A stretch of 64,000 bases of DNA from NCBI GenBank assembly GCA_964342355.1, contig CAYFFG010000011.1, positions 1-64,000 of the forward strand, read 5' to 3'. The notes beneath the pieces are model-generated. The model did no database searches. It was not told the origin of the DNA and was given only the letters and a program-made list of their open reading frames with translations. Source of the DNA: Hirschia sp964342355 (GTDB lineage Bacteria > Pseudomonadota > Alphaproteobacteria > Caulobacterales > Hyphomonadaceae). The position numbers and the translations under genes are program-made. Positions 24,778 through 32,707 of the stretch are shown one piece after another (positions within the stretch are counted from its first letter, which is position 1; each line of letters starts with the position of its first letter).

Positions 24778-26496
24778 TTAAGCTGCGTCTTCCTTTTCAT
24801 CAGAAGCAATCATTGCCTCTTCTTCGGGAGGCGTCGGATTTGCGCCTCCCTCATAATCTTCAAGGAATTGCAAAACCTCTTGGCGGTAATGGTAATAGTC
24901 CGGGTGAGCCAACAACGCTTTACGCGAACGCGGACGTGGAATGTCCACACGCATATCCTTACCGATGCGAGCGTTGGGACCGTTTGTCATCATAACTACT
25001 CGATCACCAAGAAGGATCGCTTCGTCTACGTCGTGCGTCACACACATGGCCGTAACCTGCGTTTTTTGCCAAACATCCATAAGGACTTCCTGCAGCTCCC
25101 AGCGAGTCAAACTGTCGAGCATACCAAACGGCTCATCCAAAAGCAGAAGTTTGGGGCTCAAGGCGAAAGCGCGCGCAATACCCACACGCTGCTTCATTCC
25201 ATTCGATAAGTCCGACGCCATTTTATCCATGGCGTCCTTCAAACCCACGCGATACAAATAGTATTCAACCACCTGTTCACGCTCAGCTTGAGATGCGTCT
25301 GGATAGACTTTATCCACGCCAATAGCGACGTTTTGTTTCGCTGTCAGCCATGGAAACAATGACGGAGACTGAAATACAACCGCTCTGTCAGGACCTGCAG
25401 ATGATACTTCTTTACGGTCTAGGATAATTCCGCCACGCGACACATCATTCAGACCGGCAGCCATTGTCAGGACGGTAGACTTACCACAACCGGAGTGTCC
25501 GATAATTGATATGAACTCTCCTTTTTTTACATCGGTAGTAAATCTATCGACGACGGTTAACGGACCTTTGGGCGTTGGATAAACTTTACACACGTCTTGG
25601 AATTGGAGGTATTGCTCCCCCAATTGCGCTTTTGTTTGGGACGCTTCCTCATAAGCTTTTGGCGGTCGCTGTGTTATTGGCGTTATAGATGGTAAAGGCG
25701 GCTCCACCCCTTCAGCTTTCGCAGCCGCTCCGACTTTCATTAGATAATCGGTTATTTCCAAACGCAAGCGTTTGAAGGTGTCGCTTGAGTTCATCTGCGT
25801 TCTGTCGCGTGGGCGTGGGATATCCACTTTAAAATCTGGACCTAAAGTGGCTTCAGGACCCGGGTTCAATGGGATAATCCTATCTGCAAGCAAGATGGCT
25901 TCATCAACGTCGTTTGTGATGAGAATTACGGTCTTTTTGTCCTGCTCCCAGATTTCTGTGATCTCATCCTGAAGTTTTGAGCGCGTTAGCGCATCAAGCG
26001 CAGAAAGCGGTTCATCCAAAAGCAATATCTCCGGATTCATGGCTAACGCTCGGGCTACAGACACTCGTTGCCGCATTCCACCAGAAAGTTCAGCGGGACG
26101 ACGATCAGCAGCATGCCCCAATCCCACCATTTCTATGTACTTTAAAGTGCGGGCTTCGCGATCGTTTTTACTTTCGTCTTTAAAAACAGAATCAACCGCA
26201 AGCGCCACGTTTTCTTTCACAGTCATCCAAGGCATGAGGGAGTAGCTTTGAAAAACAAGGCCACGATCTGGGCCGGGGCCTTCGATTGTCTCTCCTTTAC
26301 AGAGGACTTCTCCTTTATCGGGGAACTCAAGTCCCGCCATGTGATTAATCAGTGTCGTCTTTCCAGACCCGGAGAAGCCTAGGATCGCAACAAACTCGCC
26401 ATCCTCCACATGTAAACTAATGTTCTTTAGGATCTCGGCTCTGTCTGGTCCGTCTCCATATCCTTTAGAGACGTTGTTCAACTCAAGAATTGGCAT
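24778..26496 (-). CDS. nitrate ABC transporter, fused double ATPase (NrtC-NrtD type)
   Basis: 572 residues with two complete nucleotide-binding domains. NBD1 (~1-265): Walker A GFSGSGKT, signature LSGGMRQR, Walker B LLLDEPLSALD. NBD2 (~300-540): Walker A GHSGCGKS, signature LSNGMKQR, Walker B LLLDEPFGMLD. Each ends with the NrtC/D-like DIPRPR motif. The switch (H-loop) is THDVDEA in NBD2 but TNDVDEA in NBD1, so His is replaced by Asn in one site and the two ATP sites are unequal. Cyanobacterial NrtC carries a binding-protein-like C-terminus that is absent here. Energises nitrate/nitrite uptake with NrtB. Starts 12 bp after nrtB. Confidence 0.92.
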   Translation of the reverse strand: MPILELNNVSKGYGDGPDRAEILKNISLHVEDGEFVAILGFSGSGKTTLINHMAGLEFPDKGEVLCKGETIEGPGPDRGLVFQSYSLMPWMTVKENVALAVDSVFKDESKNDREARTLKYIEMVGLGHAADRRPAELSGGMRQRVSVARALAMNPEILLLDEPLSALDALTRSKLQDEITEIWEQDKKTVILITNDVDEAILLADRIIPLNPGPEATLGPDFKVDIPRPRDRTQMNSSDTFKRLRLEITDYLMKVGAAAKAEGVEPPLPSITPITQRPPKAYEEASQTKAQLGEQYLQFQDVCKVYPTPKGPLTVVDRFTTDVKKGEFISIIGHSGCGKSTVLTMAAGLNDVSRGGIILDRKEVSSAGPDRAVVFQSPSLFPWLTAKQNVAIGVDKVYPDASQAEREQVVEYYLYRVGLKDAMDKMASDLSNGMKQRVGIARAFALSPKLLLLDEPFGMLDSLTRWELQEVLMDVWQKTQVTAMCVTHDVDEAILLGDRVVMMTNGPNARIGKDMRVDIPRPRSRKALLAHPDYYHYRQEVLQFLEDYEGGANPTPPEEEAMIASDEKEDAA

Positions 26497-26508
26497 GTTG
26501 TCACCTTC

Positions 26509-27630
26509 CTAACGTGTGGCTGAGTGTGAGAACATCGCCTGAAGAGCGGCCATAAAGCGGTCTAGAATGAAACCGATTATACCAATCGTCAGAACAGCAA
26601 CCATGATTTTGGCTAGTGATTGCGACGATCCATTCTGGAATTCATCCCAAACAAACTTACCTAATCCGGGGTTTTGCGCCAACATTTCAGCGGCGATCAA
26701 AACCATCCAGCCCACCCCTAAAGACAGACGCATTCCTGTAAATATCAGCGGCAAGGCCGAGGGAAGGACGAGTTTTGTCACCTTCGTCCATGCATCTAGT
26801 TTCAAGACTTTACCGACGTTGACCAGATCTTTGTCGATAGAAGCCACACCGACCGCAGTGTTTATCAATGTGGGCCATAGCGAACAGAGCGTTACGGTTA
26901 TAGCCGATGTAACAAAGCTCTTTGATAACCCGCCATCAGAGGTAGCCATCGTTGCAGACACAACCATGGTCACAATCGGTAGCCATGCTAACGGAGATAC
27001 CGGTTTAAAGATCTGGATTAGCGGATTGAAGGCTGCGTTCATGGTGGGAGACATGCCGCAAATAATGCCCAATGGAGCCGCGATCACTGTACCGATTAAG
27101 AACCCAAAGAACACTGTTTGCAAACTCGTCCAGATTTGCTGGTAATAAGTTTGTTTACCGGTGTATTCACGTTCACGAACCTGGTCGGCTCTGCCAGCGG
27201 CTATCAAACGGTCATTTCGCGCATCTTGGCGCGCTTTAAACTCTGCTGCTTTTTGTTTTTCAGCAACATGATCGTTGTGCAGAACAACTGCTTGTTCCCA
27301 AACTGCTCCAGGACCGGGTATCGCCCCGAGGGACGTTTTTACAGTTGGAGCCAGCTGAGCCCACGCAAACATGAAGACAAGAACAGCAAGGACTGGAACA
27401 CCTAAGCGATTCCATAATATTTTACCCTGTTCTTTTGGGCTATCACCGGCCGCCATCATCAAAATTGGCGTAATCCAAGACAAACCAACAGCGTCAAGGA
27501 ATTTTGACGCTCTGTTTATTGTCGAGAAGACCTTTTCTTTACGCTCCTGTTTCGCGGCTTGCTTATCTACTTCCGGCGCTGGCTCAGATTCCTTGAGCGG
27601 CACGACTTTTGGGGCTGCTGCAGTGCTCAT
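26509..27630 (-). CDS. nrtB: nitrate ABC transporter permease
   Basis: 373 residues from the ATG at 27630 (MSTAAAPKVVPL); an in-frame TTG start at 27705 is less likely. A binding-protein-dependent permease domain occupies the C-terminal ~220 residues with the EAA-like loop around VGKVLKLDAWTKVTKLVLPSALPLIFTGMRLSLG. The first ~150 residues are longer than in cyanobacterial NrtB (~280 total): a charged N-terminus, one transmembrane segment (VLAVLVFMFAWAQL) and a Lys/Arg/Ala-rich coiled-coil-like stretch. A strong hairpin lies between nrtA and nrtB. Confidence 0.92.
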   Translation of the reverse strand: MSTAAAPKVVPLKESEPAPEVDKQAAKQERKEKVFSTINRASKFLDAVGLSWITPILMMAAGDSPKEQGKILWNRLGVPVLAVLVFMFAWAQLAPTVKTSLGAIPGPGAVWEQAVVLHNDHVAEKQKAAEFKARQDARNDRLIAAGRADQVREREYTGKQTYYQQIWTSLQTVFFGFLIGTVIAAPLGIICGMSPTMNAAFNPLIQIFKPVSPLAWLPIVTMVVSATMATSDGGLSKSFVTSAITVTLCSLWPTLINTAVGVASIDKDLVNVGKVLKLDAWTKVTKLVLPSALPLIFTGMRLSLGVGWMVLIAAEMLAQNPGLGKFVWDEFQNGSSQSLAKIMVAVLTIGIIGFILDRFMAALQAMFSHSATR

Positions 27631-27662
27631 AACTAAATTCCATAAACTTGTGTTTAGGCGTT

Positions 27663-27696
27663 GCGGGCGAAGTTTTTGTGCAGAAACTTCGCCCGC
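27663..27696 (-). other. stable intra-operon hairpin between nrtA and nrtB
   Basis: Perfect 13-bp inverted repeat (GCGGGCGAAGTTT / AAACTTCGCCCGC) with an 8-nt loop. No T-run follows on the minus strand, so it is unlikely to terminate. It would suit protection of the upstream nrtA message or processing, giving more binding protein than permease. Confidence 0.75.
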
Positions 27697-27723
27697 GGTC
27701 GCCAAGCGAATGAAGGGGTTCGC

Positions 27724-29196
27724 TTATTCGACGACGTCATTACCCTCGATGCGCTGGGCGCCTTTTAGGCCAATCGTTAGGCTGTCGAGGTAGGCGTTTG
27801 GTTGCTTTCCGTCGTAGGAAACACCATCAATGAAGTGCTCCGCAGGAACTGGTGGTTTGTAGCCGTCGCTTTCCCATGGGAAATCTGCTTCATCAGCTTT
27901 ACCGTCCTCCACTAGTAGCTTTGCCGCTTCGATGTAGATGTCTGGTTTGTAAACCTTTTTGGCGACCTCATCGTACCAGGCATCGTCTTTAGCGTCCGCA
28001 ATCTGACCCCAACGACGCATCTGAGTGAGATACCAAACAGCATCAGAGTAGAAAGGATATGTCGCGTTGTAACGGAAGAATACGTTGAAGTCCGGAACGT
28101 CGCGCTTGTCCCCTTTTTCATATTCAAATGTACCGGTCATTGAGTTCGCGATAACTTCAGCATCAGCACCGACGTATTCTGGTCTTGACAGAATTTCCAC
28201 CGCCTCTGGGCGGTTACCGTTATCATTTGCGTCAAGCCACATTGCTGCCCGAATAAGCGCCTTGGTCAGAGCAAGAGTTGTGTTTGGGTTTTCTTCTGCA
28301 AATTCAGCAGTGATACCAAATACTTTTTCTGGATTATCTTTCCAGATTTCATAGTCGGTGATCACGGGTACGCCGATACCTTTAAACACAGCTTGCTGGT
28401 TCCAAGGTTCGCCAACGCAATAGCCGTAAATAGTGCCAGCTTCCAGTGTGGCTGGCATTTGCGGTGGAGGTGTCACTGATAAGAAGGCGTCGGCTTGGAT
28501 TTGCCCAGAAACATCGTCAGGAGAATAATACCCGGGATGAATGCCACCTGCTGCCAACCAGTAACGTAGCTCATAGTTGTGTGTAGAGACAGGGAAAACC
28601 ATACCCATGTTAAACGGCTTACCTTCAGCGTTGTATCGGTCTACGACCGGCTTGAGGTAATCCGCTTTAATTGGGTGCACTGGACGTCCATCGTCCATTT
28701 TGGGAATGTTTGGTTTCATTTCTTCCCAAACTTCGTTGGAAACAGTGATCCCGTTTCCGTTCAAGTCCATCGAGAAGGGTGTGATGACGTGGGCTTCTGT
28801 TCCGAAACCGATGGTTGCGGCTAACGGTTGTCCTGCAAGCATGTGTGCGCCGTCCAACTCACCGTCAATTACGCGGTCAAGAAGAACTTTCCAGTTAGCT
28901 TGAGGCTCTAGAGTGACGAACAGTCCTTCATCCTCAAAAAAGCCCTTTTCATAGGCAATCGCGAGCGGCGCCATGTCGGTCAGTTTGATAAAACCGAATT
29001 TAAGGTCTGTCTTTTCAAGGTCGAGCGTTGGTATGGAAATGTCGACTTCAGGTTCAGTTGTTTCTGTTTGAGTTTTCGGCTCACCGCCGCCACAAGCACT
29101 CAACAAAAATGCGCATACAGCTGATACGCCAATGGCGAATTTGCGACGTGTGGAAGATATGGCAGGCTGTTCGTCCTGGAATTTAAACGGATTCAT
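27724..29196 (-). CDS. nrtA: nitrate-binding protein of the ABC transporter
   Basis: 490 residues from the ATG at 29196; in-frame codons up to 29391 lie in the structured leader. The N-terminus has a twin-arginine-like STRRKFAIG and a lipobox LLSAC followed by GGGE, so a membrane-anchored lipoprotein. The mature part is an NrtA/SsuA-like solute-binding fold (LKFGFIKLTDMAPLAIAYEKGFFEDEGLFV, SMDLNGNGITVSNEVW, STHNYELRYWLAAGGIHPG, YGYCVGEPWNQQAVF). It closely parallels NasS apart from the export signal. It captures nitrate/nitrite for NrtB-NrtCD. Confidence 0.94.
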   Translation of the reverse strand: MNPFKFQDEQPAISSTRRKFAIGVSAVCAFLLSACGGGEPKTQTETTEPEVDISIPTLDLEKTDLKFGFIKLTDMAPLAIAYEKGFFEDEGLFVTLEPQANWKVLLDRVIDGELDGAHMLAGQPLAATIGFGTEAHVITPFSMDLNGNGITVSNEVWEEMKPNIPKMDDGRPVHPIKADYLKPVVDRYNAEGKPFNMGMVFPVSTHNYELRYWLAAGGIHPGYYSPDDVSGQIQADAFLSVTPPPQMPATLEAGTIYGYCVGEPWNQQAVFKGIGVPVITDYEIWKDNPEKVFGITAEFAEENPNTTLALTKALIRAAMWLDANDNGNRPEAVEILSRPEYVGADAEVIANSMTGTFEYEKGDKRDVPDFNVFFRYNATYPFYSDAVWYLTQMRRWGQIADAKDDAWYDEVAKKVYKPDIYIEAAKLLVEDGKADEADFPWESDGYKPPVPAEHFIDGVSYDGKQPNAYLDSLTIGLKGAQRIEGNDVVE

Positions 29197-29642
29197 TTCG
29201 TGTTCCCCATTGGGTCTTCGCATGATGTTCAGAGGCGATCGGACATAGGATTTTAAAAGGCAAAGCGACTGAAGTTCGCGAAGTAGCTGACAGTCGCTAC
29301 TTTCGACACGTCCTACGCCGGACGTCGAAATGGGCGCGGCTTCGTCACCGCGTGTGTTTATCCGGATATCTGCGTCTGCTTGAGGCAACAATGGCTGGAT
29401 CTAATATCTGCCAGATAAACCAACCTTCATGGAAGCAATGCACAAATTGACGGCGCCATTAGTCATCTTTGATCGTAAGCCGAGCGTATTCGGAGTTGGT
29501 TTGGAGCAATAAGGAAGTCACACCGTCGAAAATAAATATAGCGGACAGGCCAAAACAGGCGACTTCTGACCAGCTCATCGCCTATAAATAGGTAAATCAA
29601 AAGATCAGTAGGATTCGAAATCAATTGGATGAGGCCAGGCAA
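29197..29642. other. divergent intergenic region nrtA / cytochrome b561
   Basis: Besides the nrtA leader structures (29255-29352) I see no gene. I looked for a sigma54 GG-N10-GC promoter on the nrtA side and found none. Confidence 0.6.
29255..29352 (-). promoter_or_regulatory. nrtA leader: tandem hexaloop hairpins overlapping a terminator (ANTAR-type switch)
   Basis: Minus-strand RNA, in order. Hairpin at 29352-29335: CGCGGT-GACGAA-GCCGCG. Hairpin at 29330-29301: TTTCGAC-GTCC, loop GGCGTA, GGAC-GT-GTCGAAA. Hairpin at 29300-29283: GTAGC-G-ACTGTC-A-GCTAC, loop with A1 and G4 inside a G-A closing mismatch. Terminator: AGCGACTG (29298-29291) pairs with CAGTCGCT (29271-29264), followed by TTTGCCTTTT. 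The third hairpin uses the same bases as the terminator 5' arm, so the two exclude each other. That is the logic of ANTAR antitermination, with NasT encoded nearby. Confidence 0.68.
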
Positions 29643-30356
29643 ATGCAGTCTTTAGAAATGGACGATAACGTAACCGATCCTATTCATCGTCCGCGTGTAT
29701 GGGATTTGAGCGTTCGCCTAACTCATTTAGGATACATTCTAGCTATTCCCGTATTGTGGTGGACGGGTGAAAACAGGATGTTTGCAATCCATATACCTGT
29801 AGCAATTATTCTCTGCGCAGTCCTAGCTTATCGCATTTACTGGGGAATATTTGGATCGACAACGGCAAAATTTGCGACATTCATCAAGTCACCATGGACA
29901 GTACTCAGATATGCTCAGGATTTATTCAGTAAAAATAGTCCCACATCTATCGGCCACAATCCAATTGGAGGATGGTCGGTAGCTCTTATTTTATCGACCT
30001 TAGTTTTTCAGATTTTTACGGGTTTGTTTACAGTAGATACAGATGGATTAAACTCTGGCGGTTTTGCTCGTTTCATATCCTTCAGTGACGGACGATACGC
30101 TTCTGATCTACATGAAAACGGCTTTAATGCCCTTGTAGCCTTGCTCATCCTACACCTCTCTGCCGCGGTATTTTATAGATTGGTAAAAAAGCAAAACCTC
30201 ATTGGTCCAATGATAACGGGCTATTCAAAGGATATAATGAAACCCACGCAAAACGAGGCATCACTGTCCAGTTCCGAGTGGGTTTCTAAGTTTGTTGGAT
30301 TTTGTATTGCGTTATCACTTGCCGCGATACTCACCTACTTTCAGTACTTCGCTTAA
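29643..30356 (+). CDS. cytochrome b561 family protein
   Basis: 237 residues from the ATG at 29643 (AGG upstream; a TTG at 29625 is in frame). Four main hydrophobic segments and a C-terminal one. Probable heme-ligand histidines lie in RLTHLGYIL, AIHIPVAI, LHENGFNALVALLILHLS. The pattern VWDLSVRLTHLGYILAIP is typical of diheme b561 proteins that pass electrons from the quinone pool or an electron donor to a c-type cytochrome. It is convergent with the operon encoding cytochrome c' and HiPIP, so it could be their membrane redox partner (inference). Confidence 0.85.
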   Translation: MQSLEMDDNVTDPIHRPRVWDLSVRLTHLGYILAIPVLWWTGENRMFAIHIPVAIILCAVLAYRIYWGIFGSTTAKFATFIKSPWTVLRYAQDLFSKNSPTSIGHNPIGGWSVALILSTLVFQIFTGLFTVDTDGLNSGGFARFISFSDGRYASDLHENGFNALVALLILHLSAAVFYRLVKKQNLIGPMITGYSKDIMKPTQNEASLSSSEWVSKFVGFCIALSLAAILTYFQYFA

Positions 30357-30362
30357 ATCAAG

Positions 30363-30851
30363 TCACCGCTGGATGAATTCAAGCGTGTTTCCGAATGGGT
30401 CGGTCGTGATAGCTATAATAAGTGATCCGGCATTGGGGACGGGAATAGCTTCACGTTGTACGTCTCCGCCGGCCTGCTTGAGCGCTTCCACACGCGCTTT
30501 AGCATCTTGAGTATTAAAAACGATGCGAACAGGCCCTAGTTCTGATTTATCGGTCAGATCCTCAATGAGGACCAAACGAGCTGAAGTTGAGTCCTGAAGT
30601 CCGAATATAGACTCATTATATTTTTCTGTGTTGGAGCGGCGGACCAACACAGCGCCAAGTGTTTCCTCGTAAAAAGTCTCAGCAGCCTGTATGTTGTCCA
30701 CCGGGACCACAACAGCAGCCACAGAGAGCTCCGTTGTTGAGGTGTTTTTTGCTTCCTCGCCCTCCTCATGTGCATGCGCACATGCAACGTTTGAAAAGGA
30801 AAGTAGCATTGCAGAGCAAGTTATAGCGAACAATCGCGAAGTCTTTTTCAT
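30363..30851 (-). CDS. exported VOC (glyoxalase/dioxygenase) superfamily protein
   Basis: 162 residues from the ATG at 30851. Sec signal peptide (LFAITCSAMLLSFSNVACA) followed by a His/Glu-rich HAHEEGEE segment and one VOC domain: VVPVDNIQAAETFYEETLGAVLVRRS, ARVEALKQAGGDVQ and DPFGNTLEFIQR. VOC proteins are normally cytoplasmic, so export is unusual. Last gene of the HiPIP-DUF1592-DUF1552-cytochrome c' operon, 11 bp after the cytochrome gene. Function unknown; a metal-dependent step on a periplasmic substrate is possible. Confidence 0.82.
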   Translation of the reverse strand: MKKTSRLFAITCSAMLLSFSNVACAHAHEEGEEAKNTSTTELSVAAVVVPVDNIQAAETFYEETLGAVLVRRSNTEKYNESIFGLQDSTSARLVLIEDLTDKSELGPVRIVFNTQDAKARVEALKQAGGDVQREAIPVPNAGSLIIAITTDPFGNTLEFIQR

Positions 30852-30862
30852 AAAACTTTCCC

Positions 30863-31360
30863 CTAGTCCTCTAAACGAAATACGTCGTGACAAGACTTGC
30901 ATGTACCACCTGCCCGCGCGAAGTTTGCTCCCAGTTTGTTAGTGTCCGCTTTTTCGGCAGACAGTGTTGAGATGGCTGCTTCAAAGTTCGAAACAGCTTC
31001 TGCAAATTCTTCTGGTTTTTCCCAAATTTTGGCTGATGCTTCTGTTTTTACGCCCAGCTCTGGGCCAGAGCCTTCAGGGAACCAGTTATGTACGTTCTGT
31101 GCATATGTATTGAGGTTTCTGATTGAGAAATCCACTGTGGCACTGTCTAATCTGCCTGCCTTCATTTCATCGCTGATGGCTTTGAAAGAAGCGCCAATGT
31201 CCTGGAAGCCAGCTTGTCTTGACTTTACAATGTCTGCGAGCTGCAGCTCCTCTGGAGACAGCACCTTCTCTTTGCTGCCTTCTCCGCATGAGGCGAGCGC
31301 GATAGTGATCGCGCTCGCTAGCATGCTCAACGCAACACGTTGAACCTTTTTCGAATTCAT
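30863..31360 (-). CDS. cytochrome c' (class II) lipoprotein
   Basis: 165 residues. Lipobox LASC (Cys25), a predicted four-helix bundle and a C-terminal heme site CKSCH (Cys154, Cys157, His158), the diagnostic position for cytochrome c'. Members bind NO or CO or carry electrons in the periplasm. It is encoded directly behind the DUF1552 gene (15 bp). Confidence 0.88.
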   Translation of the reverse strand: MNSKKVQRVALSMLASAITIALASCGEGSKEKVLSPEELQLADIVKSRQAGFQDIGASFKAISDEMKAGRLDSATVDFSIRNLNTYAQNVHNWFPEGSGPELGVKTEASAKIWEKPEEFAEAVSNFEAAISTLSAEKADTNKLGANFARAGGTCKSCHDVFRLED

Positions 31361-31375
31361 AATTGCCTTATCCCT

Positions 31376-32707
31376 CTAGGCTAAAATTTGTGACACTGGT
31401 GTGTCTGTTTCCATGCTACCCTGTCCCCAGGAGGTGACTGGAACTCCGAACAGTTGCTGCATAGTCAATCCCACACGTGTGATCGGATCGCCGTTTGCCG
31501 ATATAACTTGTCCGTTCCTAACAGCTCCACCAGCTTTACCCGCTGTCATCATTGGAAGGCCTTGAACTGCATGAATTTTTGCCCAGGAAGTATCTGAGTG
31601 CGCCAAGACCAGACAGTTGTCGAGCAATGTCCCATCACCTTCAGGTGTGTTTGCAAGTATCTCAACAAAGTCTGACCAGCCTTTCATGTTCTCGACAACG
31701 AATTTGCTGGTTTCAACTTGATAACCAAGATCGGAGTCTGTGAACTCTTCATGAGTGTAAAGGTGATGACTACTCGCTTCGCCTGACCGATGCAGTGAAG
31801 ATGCTGAGTTGGAGAAAAGCACGTTGAAAGAGCGTGATTGATCACACGCCAGCGCCATAGCCAATAGTTTCGTCATTACGCGATGGTTTGCGTTAACATT
31901 AGCAACATCATAGTTCGCAGCCATCTCGCCTGGATTTTCCGGCGCATAGCAATTCGCTGAAACAGTAGGTTCACTTGTTTGAAGTTCTAACTGTTGTTCA
32001 ACTTCACGCACGGAGGTAAAGTATTGATCAAGGCGTTGTTTGTCTTCACTGCCGAGTCTTTGCTCAAGTGATTTTCGCTGATCAGACACAAATGATAATA
32101 CGCTACGACGGCGCAGATCGTGGGGATCGGGTACGAATTCGCCGCCTCCCGCAGTACTAAAACCTGCACCGAACAGACGTTGATATAACGCCTCAGCGCT
32201 AGTTTCTGGAGCGTTTCTCACACGAGCCGAGCGATAACTATATGAATCGGCGGGGTTTCCTGTCGCAGCAAAGTCGATTGTTCTAAATCGTGTTCGTGCG
32301 CCAATTTTGTCGGCAATAGTGGTTTCAAAGGTGGGTCCTTCTATAACGCCAAAATTTTGAGGCGCTATACCGGAACGCAGACTGAATGTGCCGCTTACAT
32401 GAACGTGGTTTGGCTTCCCATCTAGGATCGCATCAAACCCAGTTAAGAAGTTCAAGTGCTGCTTTATCCGTTCCAGTGGAGCAGATTCTGGCTTTAGAAC
32501 AAACTGTCCGTCTTCAACGATCGGATCCCAGCGCCCTGGCGTAACGCCGCACCCCCAAAACCAAGTGCCAAAACGCACCGGCGGACGTGCAGAGGTTGTT
32601 TCAGCCATTGCTTCCAGCCAAGGCAATCCTACTGCAAGCGCAGAACCATGCATGGCACCCCTCAACATGGTACGGCGTGACAATTTGTTCTTACCTAAAA
32701 TTCTCAT
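31376..32707 (-). CDS. DUF1552 Tat-exported protein
   Basis: 443 residues. Twin-arginine signal LSRRTMLRGAMHGSALAVGLPWLEAMA. DUF1552 proteins are common in planctomycetes and are related to the DUF1501 alkaline phosphatase-like group; function unknown. Visible motifs are RFGTWFWGCGVTPGRW, FLTGFDA, HVSGTFSLRSG, SSHHLYTHEEF, LVLAHSDTSW and a GLPMMTAGKAGG segment. Its start overlaps the stop of the DUF1592-type gene by four bases, so the two are translated together. Confidence 0.88.
   Translation of the reverse strand: MRILGKNKLSRRTMLRGAMHGSALAVGLPWLEAMAETTSARPPVRFGTWFWGCGVTPGRWDPIVEDGQFVLKPESAPLERIKQHLNFLTGFDAILDGKPNHVHVSGTFSLRSGIAPQNFGVIEGPTFETTIADKIGARTRFRTIDFAATGNPADSYSYRSARVRNAPETSAEALYQRLFGAGFSTAGGGEFVPDPHDLRRRSVLSFVSDQRKSLEQRLGSEDKQRLDQYFTSVREVEQQLELQTSEPTVSANCYAPENPGEMAANYDVANVNANHRVMTKLLAMALACDQSRSFNVLFSNSASSLHRSGEASSHHLYTHEEFTDSDLGYQVETSKFVVENMKGWSDFVEILANTPEGDGTLLDNCLVLAHSDTSWAKIHAVQGLPMMTAGKAGGAVRNGQVISANGDPITRVGLTMQQLFGVPVTSWGQGSMETDTPVSQILA

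Noticed and set aside
26567..27145. Open frame of 192 codons antisense to nrtB
   Set aside because: Shadow of the permease gene; no domain or start signal.
29353..29500. Sigma54 promoter upstream of nrtA
   Set aside because: No GG-N10-GC match found on the minus strand near the leader.
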